Assembly (NCBI RefSeq): GCF_000739875.1 | Contig: NZ_BBJR01000028.1 | Location: forward strand, 1-62,303 | DNA length: 62,303 bases | Direction: 5' to 3' | From: Comamonas aquatica NBRC 14918 | GTDB taxonomy: Bacteria > Pseudomonadota > Gammaproteobacteria > Burkholderiales > Burkholderiaceae_C | Shown: positions 18,742 to 28,273 of the stretch, piece by piece | How the letters are laid out: each line of letters begins with the position of its first letter | How positions within the stretch are numbered: the stretch's first letter is position 1 | The notes under the pieces: generated by a model | The model's input: the letters and a program-made list of their open reading frames with translations, nothing else | Databases searched by the model: none | Told to the model about the DNA's origin: nothing | Program-made: the position numbers and the translations under genes

Positions 18742-20745
18742 ATGTCTCTCCTGCCCCACCAACTCGAACTCTTGTCCCCGGCACGCAATGCCGAAATCGG
18801 CATCGAAGCCGTGAACCACGGTGCGGACGCCGTCTACATCGGCGGCCCCGGCTTTGGCGCCCGCGCCACGGCAGGCAATGAGACGCGCGATCTGGAGCGC
18901 CTGGTCCAGCACGCCCACCGCTTCGGCAGCCGCATCTTCATCACGCTCAACACCATCCTGCGCGACGATGAGCTGGAAGGCGCGCGCAAGATGGCCTGGG
19001 ACATGTACCACATCGGCGCGGACGCGCTGATCATCCAGGACATGGGTTTGCTGGAGCTGGATCTGCCTCCCATCCAGTTGCACGCTTCCACACAAAACGA
19101 CATTCGCACGCCCGAGAAGGCCAAGTTCCTGCAGGACGCAGGCCTGTCCCAGATTGTGCTGGCGCGCGAGCTGGACTTGAAGCAAATCAAGGCTGTGCAC
19201 AACGTGCTGGATCCGCACACCACCATCGAATACTTCATCCACGGCGCGCTGTGCGTGGCGTATTCGGGCCAGTGCTACATCACCCACGCCCACACGGGCC
19301 GCAGCGCCAACCGCGGCGACTGCAACCAGGCTTGCCGCCTGCCTTATGAGGTCATGGATGACAAGGGCCGCATCATTGCGCACGAAAAGCACGTGCTGTC
19401 GATGAAGGACAACAACCAGACCGACAACATGCGTGCGCTGGTGGATGCGGGCGTGCGTAGCTTCAAGATCGAAGGCCGCTACAAAGACATGGGCTATGTG
19501 AAGAACATCACGGCCCACTACCGCAAGATCCTGGACGAGATCATCGAAGAGCGGGAGTTCTCGGACATGCCGCTGGCGCGCTCGTCCTCGGGCACGACCA
19601 CCTTCACCTTCACCCCCGATCCGGACCAGAACTTCAACCGCGAGTTCACCGACTACTTCGTCAATGGCCGCAAGGACGACATTGGCGCCTTCGACACGCC
19701 CAAGACCCCCGGCCGCGCTGTGGGCTGGGTCACGCAGGTGGGCGACAAGTGGTTCGAGTTCGAGAGCCACGACAAGGCCGCCGTCTTCAACAACGGCGAC
19801 GGCCTGTGCTACTACGACCTGCAAAAGGAACTGGTGGGCGTGCACATCAACCGCGCCGAGAGCGTGCATGCCAAGAAGGGCATCTGGCGCGTCTTCCCCA
19901 AGGACCCGATTGCCGGCTTCAAGGACCTACGCAAGGGGTTGGAGGTCAACCGCAACCGCGACATGAACTGGGTGCGCATGCTGGACAAGAAGTCCAGCGA
20001 CCGCCGCATCGGCCTGTGGGCGGAGTTCCGGGAAACCGCCGACGGCTTTGCGCTGACGTTGACCGACGAAGACGGTTGGGTGGGCCAGGCCACGATTGCG
20101 CAGAAACACCAAGCCGCCACCGATGCCAGCAAGGCCGAAGCCACGCTGCGCGAGCAGCTGGGCCGTTTTGGCGCGTCGATCTTTGCGGTGCACGACATCA
20201 GCCTCTCCATCACCCAGCCCTGGTTTGTGCCGGCCTCGGCCCTGAACCAGCTGCGCCGCGATGCGCTGCAAGCGCTGGAAGCCGCGCGCGCGTCCGGCTT
20301 GGTGCGCCTGCCGCGTGCAAAACCGGTCGAGCCCCCCGTGCCCTTCCCCGAAGACACGCTGAGCTACCTGGCCAACGTCTACAACCAGAAGGCGCACGAC
20401 TTCTACGTCAAGCACGGCGTGAAGGTGATCGATGCGGCCTACGAGAGCAAGGAGGAGCTGGGTGAAGTCAGTCTGATGATCACCAAGCACTGCGTGCGCT
20501 ACTCCATGAGCCTGTGCCCCAAGCAGGCCAAGGGCGTGATCGGCGTCAAGGGCACGATCAAGGCCGAGCCGCTGCAGCTGATCAACGGCAAGGAAAAGCT
20601 GACCCTGCGCTTTGACTGCAAGCCCTGCGAGATGCACGTGGTGGGCAAGATGAAGCCCTCGGTGCTGAACCAGCATGCCAAGGAGATGCAAGAGTTCCCC
20701 ATGCAGTTCTACCGCACCCGCCCTGCGCCCCAGGCCAAGGCCTGA
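18742..20745 (+). CDS. rlhA: U32-family 23S rRNA hydroxylation protein RlhA
   Basis: The 667-residue protein matches RlhA (formerly YdcP), which is needed for 5-hydroxylation of C2501 in 23S rRNA. It has an N-terminal U32 barrel domain (about 1-290) with the conserved Cys-rich stretch around residues 170-200 (YSGQCYITH, RGDCNQACRLPYE). A long C-terminal part has further Cys (CPKQAKG, DCKPCEMHV). Length fits RlhA (about 650) rather than the shorter TrhP (about 450). Older annotations call it a collagenase-like peptidase. It is divergent from gltS and convergent with the exonuclease gene. Confidence 0.88.
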   Translation: MSLLPHQLELLSPARNAEIGIEAVNHGADAVYIGGPGFGARATAGNETRDLERLVQHAHRFGSRIFITLNTILRDDELEGARKMAWDMYHIGADALIIQDMGLLELDLPPIQLHASTQNDIRTPEKAKFLQDAGLSQIVLARELDLKQIKAVHNVLDPHTTIEYFIHGALCVAYSGQCYITHAHTGRSANRGDCNQACRLPYEVMDDKGRIIAHEKHVLSMKDNNQTDNMRALVDAGVRSFKIEGRYKDMGYVKNITAHYRKILDEIIEEREFSDMPLARSSSGTTTFTFTPDPDQNFNREFTDYFVNGRKDDIGAFDTPKTPGRAVGWVTQVGDKWFEFESHDKAAVFNNGDGLCYYDLQKELVGVHINRAESVHAKKGIWRVFPKDPIAGFKDLRKGLEVNRNRDMNWVRMLDKKSSDRRIGLWAEFRETADGFALTLTDEDGWVGQATIAQKHQAATDASKAEATLREQLGRFGASIFAVHDISLSITQPWFVPASALNQLRRDALQALEAARASGLVRLPRAKPVEPPVPFPEDTLSYLANVYNQKAHDFYVKHGVKVIDAAYESKEELGEVSLMITKHCVRYSMSLCPKQAKGVIGVKGTIKAEPLQLINGKEKLTLRFDCKPCEMHVVGKMKPSVLNQHAKEMQEFPMQFYRTRPAPQAKA

Positions 20746-20807
20746 ACCCGGCGGGGCTGGGGCCAGCCTGCCAGCGACGTTGAGGCTGGCGCTGGCCCGG
20801 TGAAAAC

Positions 20808-21581
20808 TCAGTCGACCGACTTGCGGGACGGTGCCTGGAACAGGGCCGCCACCCGGGGCCGACGCTCCGCCCCGCCAGCCGGCGCGGCAGGCCGCGGCGC
20901 CGCCTTAGCCTTAACCATAGCGGGTGCTGGTGCCGCCGCACGTGCGGCCCTGGGGGCCCGCGCCGGTGCCGCCACGGGCTGGGCGGCCTCCCAGGCCGGC
21001 AAGGCCGCATACACCACGGCCGGGCCATGGGCATCGTTGGCGGCGTAACGCAGTTGCCCTTCGCTTAGACGTGGCAGCGACCAGTTGCTGGTCGACTGCT
21101 TCTTGGACTTCTGGAAGTTCTGCCCCAGCACCAGTGCCACCGCCGCACGCACGCCGGTGGACGCGCCATAGCCATGGCGCTTGAACACGCGGTCCAGGTC
21201 GACGATGTGGGCCAGCTCCGCCCCCAGGCGGCGCGGCAGGCTGGATTGGTCGTTGTCCAGGCCAAAACCCACCTTGCAAATGCCCGGGTGGCCCAGCACC
21301 TCGCGCGCCAGGGCCAGGGCCTGGGGGTGGTGCAGTTGCAAGATCCAGGCACGCTGTGGTGTGGCCAGTTGCACCACGTGGGGCCCGGTATCGACCTGGG
21401 CGACGTGGAACAGCGGCTTGCTCTCGGTGTCAAAACCCAGTGCGGACTGGGCCAGCAGCTCTGCGCGCGCCTGGGCGAATTCGGCCTCGGTCACAGGCAC
21501 GATGATGGCCGCGTCCGGCAGCGCCTGGAAAGGCGGCAGCAGCTGGCTTTGTTCCTTGGTGGGGGGCTTGAGGCGGGACAT
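20808..21581 (-). CDS. DEDD-type 3'-5' exonuclease (RNase D/WRN-like)
   Basis: This 257-residue soluble protein has the DnaQ-like exonuclease fold. The metal-binding acidic residues are visible: Asp51 and Glu53 in FDTES, an Asp at about 109-111 in VGFGLDND, and Asp183 with a Tyr four positions earlier in RYAANDA, as in the DEDDy group. The last 60 residues are a low-complexity Ala/Pro/Arg-rich tail. The ATG at 21581 (MSRLKPP) was preferred over an upstream one. It resembles the exonuclease domain of RNase D without HRDC domains. The substrate (RNA or DNA) is not settled by sequence. Confidence 0.85.
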   Translation of the reverse strand: MSRLKPPTKEQSQLLPPFQALPDAAIIVPVTEAEFAQARAELLAQSALGFDTESKPLFHVAQVDTGPHVVQLATPQRAWILQLHHPQALALAREVLGHPGICKVGFGLDNDQSSLPRRLGAELAHIVDLDRVFKRHGYGASTGVRAAVALVLGQNFQKSKKQSTSNWSLPRLSEGQLRYAANDAHGPAVVYAALPAWEAAQPVAAPARAPRAARAAAPAPAMVKAKAAPRPAAPAGGAERRPRVAALFQAPSRKSVD

Positions 21582-21645
21582 GGTGGGCAAGTGTGCAGGC
21601 ATAGGCCACCGGCCCGGCCAACGGGTCCGGCGGCCGACAGCCGGC

Positions 21646-23028
21646 TTAGACGGGCAGGCCCACCAGGTCGTGGCCCTGGGTGCCGACGATCTTCACGCTG
21701 ATCAGCTCGCCGACCTTGTAGGTCTTGCTGGCCTTTTCGGGCGGCAGGATGTGGACCACGCCGTCGATCTCGGGCGCATCGGCGTAGGTGCGGCCCACGC
21801 CGCCCTTCTTGCCCAGGCCCACGGACTTGTCGACCAGCACCTTCATGATCTGGCCCACGCGGCGCTGCAGGCGCTGGGTGGAGACCTCCTCGGCCACCTG
21901 CATGAAGCGGGCACGGCGCGCCTCGCGCACCTCCACGGGCAGCATGCCGGGCAGCTCGTTGGCGGTGGCGCCTTCCACGGGGCTGTAGGCAAAGCAGCCG
22001 GCACGGTCGATCTCGGCCTCGCGGATGAAGTTCAGCAGGTGCTCGAACTCTTCCTCGGTCTCACCGGGGAAACCGGCGATGAAGGTGGAGCGGATCACCA
22101 GCTCAGGGCAGATGGCGCGCCACTCGCGGATGCGGTCCAGGTTCTTTTCGCCGGATGCGGGGCGCTTCATGCGCTTGAGCACATCGGGGTGGCTGTGCTG
22201 CAGCGGCACATCCAGGTAGGGCAGGACCTTGCCTTCGGCCATCAGCGGCAGGATGGCGTCGACCGTGGGGTAGGGATAGACGTAGTGCAGACGCACCCAG
22301 GCGCCGTGCTGCTGGGCCAGCTGGCCCAGTGCCTCGGTCAGCTCCAGCATGCGGGTCTTGACCGGCTTGCCGTCCCAGAAACCGGTGCGGTACTTCACAT
22401 CCACGCCATAGGCCGAGGTGTCCTGGCTGATGACCAGCAGCTCCTTGACGCCGCCTTCGAACAGCGCCTTGGCCTCCTTGAGCACATCGCCAATCGGGCG
22501 CGACACCAGGTCGCCACGCATGCTGGGGATGATGCAGAAGGTGCAGCGGTGGTTGCAGCCTTCGGAAATCTTCAGGTAGGCATAGTGCTTGGGCGTGAGC
22601 TTCAGGCCGGCTTCGCCAAAGCCGCCGGGCACCAGGTCCACAAACGGGTCGTGGGGCTTGGGCAGGTGCTGGTGCACCGCATCCATCACCTCCTGCGTGG
22701 CATGGGGGCCGGTCACGGCCAGCACGCTGGGGTGCACCTCGGCCACCATGTTGCCGCCTTCCTTGCCCGCCTTGGCACCCAGGCAGCCGGTCACGATGAC
22801 CTTGCCGTTGGCGGCCAGGGCCTCACCGATCGTGTCCAGGCTTTCCTTGACCGCATCGTCGATGAAGCCACAGGTGTTGACGATCACCAGGTCCGCGCCC
22901 TCGAAGGTCTTGGAGGTCTGGTAACCCTCGGCGCTGAGCTGCGTGAGGATGAGTTCGGAGTCGGTCAATGCCTTGGGGCAGCCCAAAGACACGAAGCCCA
23001 CTTTCGGGGCGCTGTTTTCGGTGGTCAT
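21646..23028 (-). CDS. rimO: Ribosomal protein S12 methylthiotransferase RimO
   Basis: RimO is a radical-SAM enzyme that adds a methylthio group to Asp89 (E. coli numbering) of ribosomal protein S12. The 460-residue protein shows both iron-sulfur cluster sites: Cys17, Cys53 and Cys82 in the N-terminal domain, and the radical-SAM motif CNHRCTFC (Cys158, Cys162, Cys165). A C-terminal TRAM domain follows ([10 protein letters not shown], then [19 protein letters not shown]). The start [19 protein letters not shown] is the typical one. It is on the same strand as phaR but separated from it by a terminator. Confidence 0.96.
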   Translation of the reverse strand: MTTENSAPKVGFVSLGCPKALTDSELILTQLSAEGYQTSKTFEGADLVIVNTCGFIDDAVKESLDTIGEALAANGKVIVTGCLGAKAGKEGGNMVAEVHPSVLAVTGPHATQEVMDAVHQHLPKPHDPFVDLVPGGFGEAGLKLTPKHYAYLKISEGCNHRCTFCIIPSMRGDLVSRPIGDVLKEAKALFEGGVKELLVISQDTSAYGVDVKYRTGFWDGKPVKTRMLELTEALGQLAQQHGAWVRLHYVYPYPTVDAILPLMAEGKVLPYLDVPLQHSHPDVLKRMKRPASGEKNLDRIREWRAICPELVIRSTFIAGFPGETEEEFEHLLNFIREAEIDRAGCFAYSPVEGATANELPGMLPVEVREARRARFMQVAEEVSTQRLQRRVGQIMKVLVDKSVGLGKKGGVGRTYADAPEIDGVVHILPPEKASKTYKVGELISVKIVGTQGHDLVGLPV

Positions 23029-23260
23029 TGTGTGAATGCGTGTGGGGGATTGCGCCAGTTGCGCAAGGCCTGCGCGCGGAGGTCCTCCGGCCGGCGAAAT
23101 CAAGGCGCAATTTTAGCCAGCGCGCCCTGTTCGTGCCGGAGAGCCCCTGCATAGCCCGCGGTGCGCCGTGCCGACCGCCTGTAGAAGCCACCTCGTCGGC
23201 GTGCAGCGGCAGGTCAAGCAACCGCAGCGGCCGCGTTGGCCCCGGTGCAGACCAGCCACG

Positions 23261-23284
23261 AAAAACGGGCCCGCAGGCCCGTGG
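23261..23284 (-). terminator. Rho-independent terminator of phaR
   Basis: On the minus strand ACGGGCC, loop TGCG, GGCCCGT is followed by TTTT. It lies about 30 bases past the phaR stop codon and separates phaR from rimO. Confidence 0.85.
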
Positions 23285-23315
23285 ATCGGTAGGTGGCTGC
23301 CGATGCGGCAGCCGA

Positions 23316-23828
23316 TCAGCGCTTGATGCCGAACATGGCCATCATCTGCTCGGTCTGCTTTTGCATCTGCTCCTGCATCTTCTGCACCTGCTCGGCATAG
23401 GCGTTGCCCAGCATGGGGTTGGACATCTGCATCATCTGCGTCCAGGCTTCGCTGCCGCCCATGCCCGACTGCTCGGCCAGCTTGCTCTGGAAGTCGGTGA
23501 ACATCTGCACGCTTTTCTCGATGTAGCTGCCCATGTAGCCCTGCATGGTGTGGCCATAGAAGCGGATGATGTTGGCCAGCATGGCCTCGGTGAACATGGG
23601 CGCGCCACCGGCCTCTTCTTCCAGGATGATCTGCAGGAAGATAGAGCGGGTCAGGTCCTCGCCGGTCTTGGCGTCCTTGACAACGATGTTCTCGCGCTCC
23701 ATCACCAGCTGCTTAACCTCGGCCAGGGTGATGTAGGTCGAGGTGGCCGTGTCGTACAGGCGGCGGTTGGGGTACTTCTTGATGACGCGCTGGGCGGAGG
23801 TCGAGGTGGTGGTGTCTTGTGCGGTCAT
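23316..23828 (-). CDS. phaR: Polyhydroxyalkanoate synthesis repressor PhaR
   Basis: PhaR binds DNA and polyhydroxybutyrate granules and represses phasin and its own gene until polymer appears. The 170-residue protein has the PHB accumulation regulator DNA-binding domain at the N-terminus (IKKYPNRRLYDT, residues 15-26), followed by a Phe/Met-rich helical part, and ends in a Gln/Met-rich amphipathic coiled coil. It occurs here apart from the phaCAB genes. Together with bdhA further on, it supports a PHB-storing organism. Confidence 0.95.
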   Translation of the reverse strand: MTAQDTTTSTSAQRVIKKYPNRRLYDTATSTYITLAEVKQLVMERENIVVKDAKTGEDLTRSIFLQIILEEEAGGAPMFTEAMLANIIRFYGHTMQGYMGSYIEKSVQMFTDFQSKLAEQSGMGGSEAWTQMMQMSNPMLGNAYAEQVQKMQEQMQKQTEQMMAMFGIKR

Positions 23829-24300
23829 CGGCAGATTCTCGTGGCGGGGACGGTGGTGGGCGCAGTCGGTGCAGGCCCTATTCTAAGAATGGCTTTTCAT
23901 GCCGCAGTGCAGCACTAACCCTGAATCGCGCCACCGTGCATCTTGAAAAAACAGGAGCTGTAAGCGCTGGGATTGCAGGCATTTCAGCATGCTTTAACCT
24001 TTAAAACAAGCCAGTACAAGCGTAGATTGCTATGGCTTCCTGATTTCACACCTCCACCAGCGCCCGATGCCCTCCAAGCCGCTCCAGGCATGGAGCGATC
24101 CATGCACCGGGCGCATGCTGCACCAGGCGTTGGGCACCCAGGCTGCGACCCAGATCATCCGCGGCCAAGCCAGGCCAGGCCGTGCTGCGACAAGCCCGCC
24201 TGCATGGCCCCATGCCGGGCTCGGCGGGCCTGCAGGGGGTGCCGCTGTCTGCCGCCTGCATTCCGCCATCGCTGGCCCGGACGGCCGCAGCGCGGCAGAT
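23829..24300. other. Intergenic region between phaR and the sensor kinase gene
   Basis: This stretch of about 470 bases has no convincing gene. It holds the phaR promoter side, an A/T-rich stretch at about 23940-24050 with two decayed repeat copies facing each other, and GC-rich sequence with short inverted repeats (GCATGGAGCGATCCATGC near 24087) downstream of the kinase gene. Confidence 0.5.
23945..23995 (+). repeat. Dispersed palindromic repeat, degenerate copy (forward)
   Basis: AAAAAACAGGAGCTGTAAGCGCTGG matches the left half of the forward repeat (A-run, GCTGT, AGCGCT). The right half is diverged. A second, reverse-oriented decayed copy (ACAAGCGTAGATTGCTATGG) lies at about 24016-24035, so two copies face each other. 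Confidence 0.5.
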
Positions 24301-25704
24301 TCAGTCCTGCGCCGCGGCAGCCTGGGCGAAGACCAAGCGCACCGACAGCCCGCTGCCGCCCTCAGCCGGGGGCGAGGTCAGCACCAGCTCGGCCGCGTGC
24401 TTGTCGGCGATCGAGCGCACGATGGACATGCCCAGCCCGTAGCCGATGTGGTGGCTGCCGATGCGCGCATGGCGCTGCTGCATCTGCGCCAGCGCCTCGG
24501 GCGACAGCCCCGGGCCATGGTCGCGCACGCTGAGCGTCGGCTGGGGGGTGGCCAGCACCTGCAGTTCCACCGGCCCCTGGGTGTAATGCAGGGCGTTGTC
24601 CACCAGGTTGCGCAGCACGATGGCCAAGCCGTCCAGATCCCCTTCCACCCACACGGCGGGCTGGTCCTCGGGCACCAGGCAGTCCAGCCGCTTGCGGGCC
24701 GCGTCCTGCTGCCAGAACTCCTGGGCGACCTGCTCGGCCAGCTGCACCAGGTTGACGCGCCCGAAATGCGCCACGTCGCCGCCCTCGGCGCGCGACAGCT
24801 GCAGCAGCCGCTCCGTGCGGTGGCTCAGGGTGGCCAGGGATCGCAGGGCCTGGCGCACGTCGTCCAGCGGCACCTGGCCGGAGGTCTCGGCCAGACCGCC
24901 ATCCGCCACGGCCCGGTCGACCCCCGTCTGCAGGCGCAAGCGCACCTCGGCCAGGGGGGTGCGCAATTCATGCGCCGCGTTCGCCGCCAGGGAGCGCTCG
25001 ACATTCAGGGCCTCGCCCAGGCGCTCCAGCAACTGGTTCACGCCGTCCCCGACGGCGCACAGCTCCAGCGGCATGTCGGCCAGCTCCAGCGGCTGCAGGT
25101 TGCTGCCGCTGCGCGCCGTGATCTGCTGCTGCAGCTGCTCCAGGGTGCGCAGCTGGCGCCGCGCCACCACCGTGATCACCCAGGCCAGCACCGGCAGCAT
25201 GACCAGCAGCACCAGCACCAGCCCGATGACGGTGCGCTGGCTGGCCTCGCGCCGCTCGCTCAGCGGGTCGGCCAGTTGCAGCCAGGCACCGGACACCTCG
25301 TCGTACAGGCTGAACACGCGGTAGTCGTCGGTCTCGTAGAACCCGGCCTGCAAGGGCACAGCAAAGGCCGAGGCCGGGGTCGCCACCGAGCGCAGCAGCA
25401 CCTGGCCGTTGGCGCCACGCAGCTGCAGCAGCAAGGGCTCGGAGTGCGCCGGGCCGGGCTGGGTGCGCATCAGCAGCGGCTCGTCCAGGGCCATGGGCTG
25501 GGCCCGCTCCACTTCCAGCAAGGCAGGGTAGAGCTGGCGGTGCGCACTCTCGACCAGCTCCACGTCGAAGTTGTGCTGAATTTCGCCATTCACGTAGGTG
25601 GCCACCAGGGCCGTGCTCAACAGCCAGACCGGCACCACGGCCAGGGTCAGGCTGCGGCCCAGGCGCTGGGCCAGGCTCTGCGCGCGGGGGGCGACCGGGC
25701 TCAT
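24301..25704 (-). CDS. Sensor histidine kinase, PmrB/QseC-like
   Basis: This is a 467-residue membrane kinase. Membrane segments at about 18-37 and 159-181 flank a periplasmic sensor of about 120 residues. HAMP-like sequence follows, then the phospho-acceptor His245 in ANAAHELRTPLAEVR, the N box NLVDNALHYT, the G1 box VRDHGPGL and the glycine-rich GYGLGMSIV. The ATG overlaps the stop of the response regulator by four bases (ATGA), so they form an operon. Divergence from eptA is the arrangement of PmrAB-type systems that respond to cationic peptides, metals or pH; this role is inferred. Confidence 0.88.
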   Translation of the reverse strand: MSPVAPRAQSLAQRLGRSLTLAVVPVWLLSTALVATYVNGEIQHNFDVELVESAHRQLYPALLEVERAQPMALDEPLLMRTQPGPAHSEPLLLQLRGANGQVLLRSVATPASAFAVPLQAGFYETDDYRVFSLYDEVSGAWLQLADPLSERREASQRTVIGLVLVLLVMLPVLAWVITVVARRQLRTLEQLQQQITARSGSNLQPLELADMPLELCAVGDGVNQLLERLGEALNVERSLAANAAHELRTPLAEVRLRLQTGVDRAVADGGLAETSGQVPLDDVRQALRSLATLSHRTERLLQLSRAEGGDVAHFGRVNLVQLAEQVAQEFWQQDAARKRLDCLVPEDQPAVWVEGDLDGLAIVLRNLVDNALHYTQGPVELQVLATPQPTLSVRDHGPGLSPEALAQMQQRHARIGSHHIGYGLGMSIVRSIADKHAAELVLTSPPAEGGSGLSVRLVFAQAAAAQD

Positions 25705-26372
25705 AGCGCCGTCAGGCGGTAGCCCGTGCCGCGCACGGTTTCGATCAGCGCACTGCCCAGCTTGCGCCGCAGGCGGCTGATGAAGACCTCCAGCGTGTTG
25801 CTGTCGCTGGTGGCGTCCCACTGGTACAGGGCTTCCTGCAGCCGCTCGCGGGTGAAGATCTGACCGGGCCGGCTGGCCAGCACGCGCAGCAAGGCCCATT
25901 CCTTGGGCGTCAGCACCACCGGAACGGCCCCGTTGCGCACCACCTCGCGGCCCAGATCGATGGTGACCGCATCGCAGGTCAGCACCGAGCTGGCCTGGCT
26001 GCCACGGCGCCGCTCGATGGCGCGCAGCCGCGCCAGCAGTTCCTCGGGGTCATAGGGTTTGACCAGGTAGTCATCGGCGCCCGCGTCCAAGCCGCGGATG
26101 CGGTCGCTGACCTGGTCCCGCGCCGTCACCACGATCACCGTGGGCCGCGCCGATGGGTGGGCCGCGCTCTCGTGCAGCAGCGGCAGCAGGTGCAGGCCTT
26201 CGCCATCGGGCAGGTTCAGGTCCAGCAGCACGGCGGCATACGGCACCGTGGCCGCAAAGCCCTTGGCCTGCTGCAAATTCTCCGCCCAGTCCACGCTGAA
26301 CTGCTTGCTCTTGAGATAACCCAACACGGCCTGCCCCAGCGGCCGATCATCTTCCACCAACAGGATGCGCAC
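25701..26372 (-). CDS. OmpR-family response regulator, PmrA-like
   Basis: The 223-residue protein has a receiver (Asp51 in LLDLNLPDGEG, Lys in DDYLVKPYD) and a winged-helix output domain (LTPKEWALL, then DATSDSNTLEVFISRLRRKL). The start is a GTG at 26372, read as MRILLVEDD; the site AGGAGG lies five bases upstream. Longer frames upstream lack family similarity. It should be phosphorylated by the kinase encoded directly downstream and probably controls the divergent eptA gene across the 121-base gap. Confidence 0.9.
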   Translation of the reverse strand: MRILLVEDDRPLGQAVLGYLKSKQFSVDWAENLQQAKGFAATVPYAAVLLDLNLPDGEGLHLLPLLHESAAHPSARPTVIVVTARDQVSDRIRGLDAGADDYLVKPYDPEELLARLRAIERRRGSQASSVLTCDAVTIDLGREVVRNGAVPVVLTPKEWALLRVLASRPGQIFTRERLQEALYQWDATSDSNTLEVFISRLRRKLGSALIETVRGTGYRLTAL

Positions 26373-26493
26373 CCTCACCTCCTCCCAGACAGTCCCTCCA
26401 GTGTAGGCACAGCCGCCTATCCACGCCAAGCTGAACACGGGCTGAACGGCGGCTTCAGGGGCTATTCAGATGCGCTGCCTACAGTGCGCAACC

Positions 26494-28242
26494 ATGTCTG
26501 AATTGCACGCCTCCGCCCTCTCCCCCCAACTTGCTGCGGCCTCCGGCACCGCCCCCAGCCCCCGGCAGGCCGCACGCTGGTCGATCGCCCCGCGCTGGGC
26601 CGCCCTGGCCTTGGCCGTGTGGTGCACCGCCGCCTTGAACCAGGCCTGGTGGGGCAAACTCACCGCACTGGCCAGCGAACAAAGCCTGGGGCTGATCGAG
26701 GAAGCCCTGGTGGCCCTGGTGCTCACCGGGGTGACCTACCTGTGGTTCATGCTGCTGTCCTGACCCAGGCTGCGCCGGGTCGGCTGGAGCCTGACCCTGG
26801 TCACGGCCGCCGCCGTGCAGTACTTCATGCTGCATTACAGCGTGGTGATGGACGCCAGCATGATCCGCAACACCCTGCAGACCAATTACACGGAAGGCCT
26901 GGCCCTGCTCACCAGCGGGCTGATCTGGCACGTGCTGCTGTACGCGGGCGTGCCGGTGGCGGTGCTGTGGAAGGGGATCAGCCTGCGCCCGACCGCCTGG
27001 CGCAAGGACCTGTGGCGCTCCGGCCTGCTGGTGCTGGCCAGCCTGGGCGTGGTGATCGGCGGCGGACTGTTGCTGTACAAGCCCATGGCGCCGCTGGTGC
27101 GCAACCACACGGAAATCCGCTACCTGATCAACCCGATGGCCACCATCGTGTCCTTCAGCAACGCCACCCTCAAGCCCCTGTTCAAGCGCCCCCGCCCCTT
27201 CCAGCGCATCAGCGAAGGCGTGGCCCTGGGCAGCACCTATGGCGGTGGCAATGCACTGGCGGCCGCAGCCCCGGGCACGGCGCGCAAGCCGCCGCTGCTG
27301 GTGCTGATCGTGGGGGAAACCACACGCAGCGACCACTTTGGCCTGAACGGCTACCCCCGCAACACCACCCCCGAGATGGAGGCCCGCCGCGTCATCAGCT
27401 GGCGCCAGGTGCAGTCGTGCGGCACCAACACCCTGGCGTCGGTGCCCTGCATGTTCTCGCACCTGGGCAAGAGCGACTTCGAAGGCCGCAAGTTTGAATA
27501 CGAGAACCTGATGGACGTGCTACAGGCCGCCGGCCTGGGCACGGACTGGCTGGACAACCAGGCCGGCTGCAAGGAAGTGTGCAACCGCATTCCACACGCC
27601 CAGGCCGACCAGGTGGCATCGCCCGAGGCCGTCCACCGCTGGTGCAAGGACGACGAATGCCTGGACCAGCTGATGGTGGAGCTGCTGGACCAGCGCCTGC
27701 GCAGCACGCAGCCCCAGGGCGCCACCCGCGGCACGGTGCTGGTGCTGCACCAGATGGGCAGCCACGGCCCGGCCTACTACCGCCGCTCCTCGGCCCCCAG
27801 CAAGCACTACCAGCCGGAATGCACCACCCACGTGACCTCCGACTGCAGCCGTGAGCGCCTGGTGAACGTGTACGACAACAGCATGGTGGAGACCGACCTG
27901 TTCGTTGCCCGCACCATCGACTGGCTGCAGCAACAGCAGGACCATTACGAGACCGGCCTGATCTACCTGTCGGACCACGGGGAGTCGCTGGGCGAAAACG
28001 GCCTGTACCTGCACGGCCTGCCCTATGTGATTGCGCCCGACACCCAAAAGCATGTGCCCTGGGTGCTGTGGCCCGGCACGCTGCTGGCGCGCACCGGTGT
28101 GGACGAGCGCTGCGTGCGTGAGCACATCGACCAGCCGCTGACGCACGACAACTTCTACCACACCGTGCTGGGCCTGCTGGACGTGCACAGCCCCACCTAC
28201 CAGGCCCAGCTGGACGCCCTGCAAAACTGCCGCCGCAGTTGA
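26494..28242 (+). pseudogene. eptA: Lipid A phosphoethanolamine transferase EptA, interrupted by an in-frame stop
   Basis: EptA adds phosphoethanolamine to lipid A at the inner membrane and gives polymyxin resistance. The frame starts MSELHAS and encodes membrane helices, but codon 90 is TGA (26761-26763) in a place where Trp (TGG) would fit. The same frame then runs on without a break to 28242, for 582 residues in total. Downstream the enzyme looks complete: Glu275 in VGETTR, Thr311/Thr313 in CGTNTLASVPCMF (the nucleophile region) and the metal-binding LSDHGESLGENG. Reinitiation at the ATG at 26815 would lose the first helices. Readthrough, recent loss or a base-call error are all possible. 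Confidence 0.88.
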
Positions 28243-28273
28243 GGCCACGTCGGGGGCCACAGCCCCCGGCGGT

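Noticed and set aside
24067..24300. Possible extra gene downstream of the sensor kinase
   Set aside because: Open frames here are short, run in several directions and lack ribosome binding sites. The sequence is antisense-like, GC-rich spacer.
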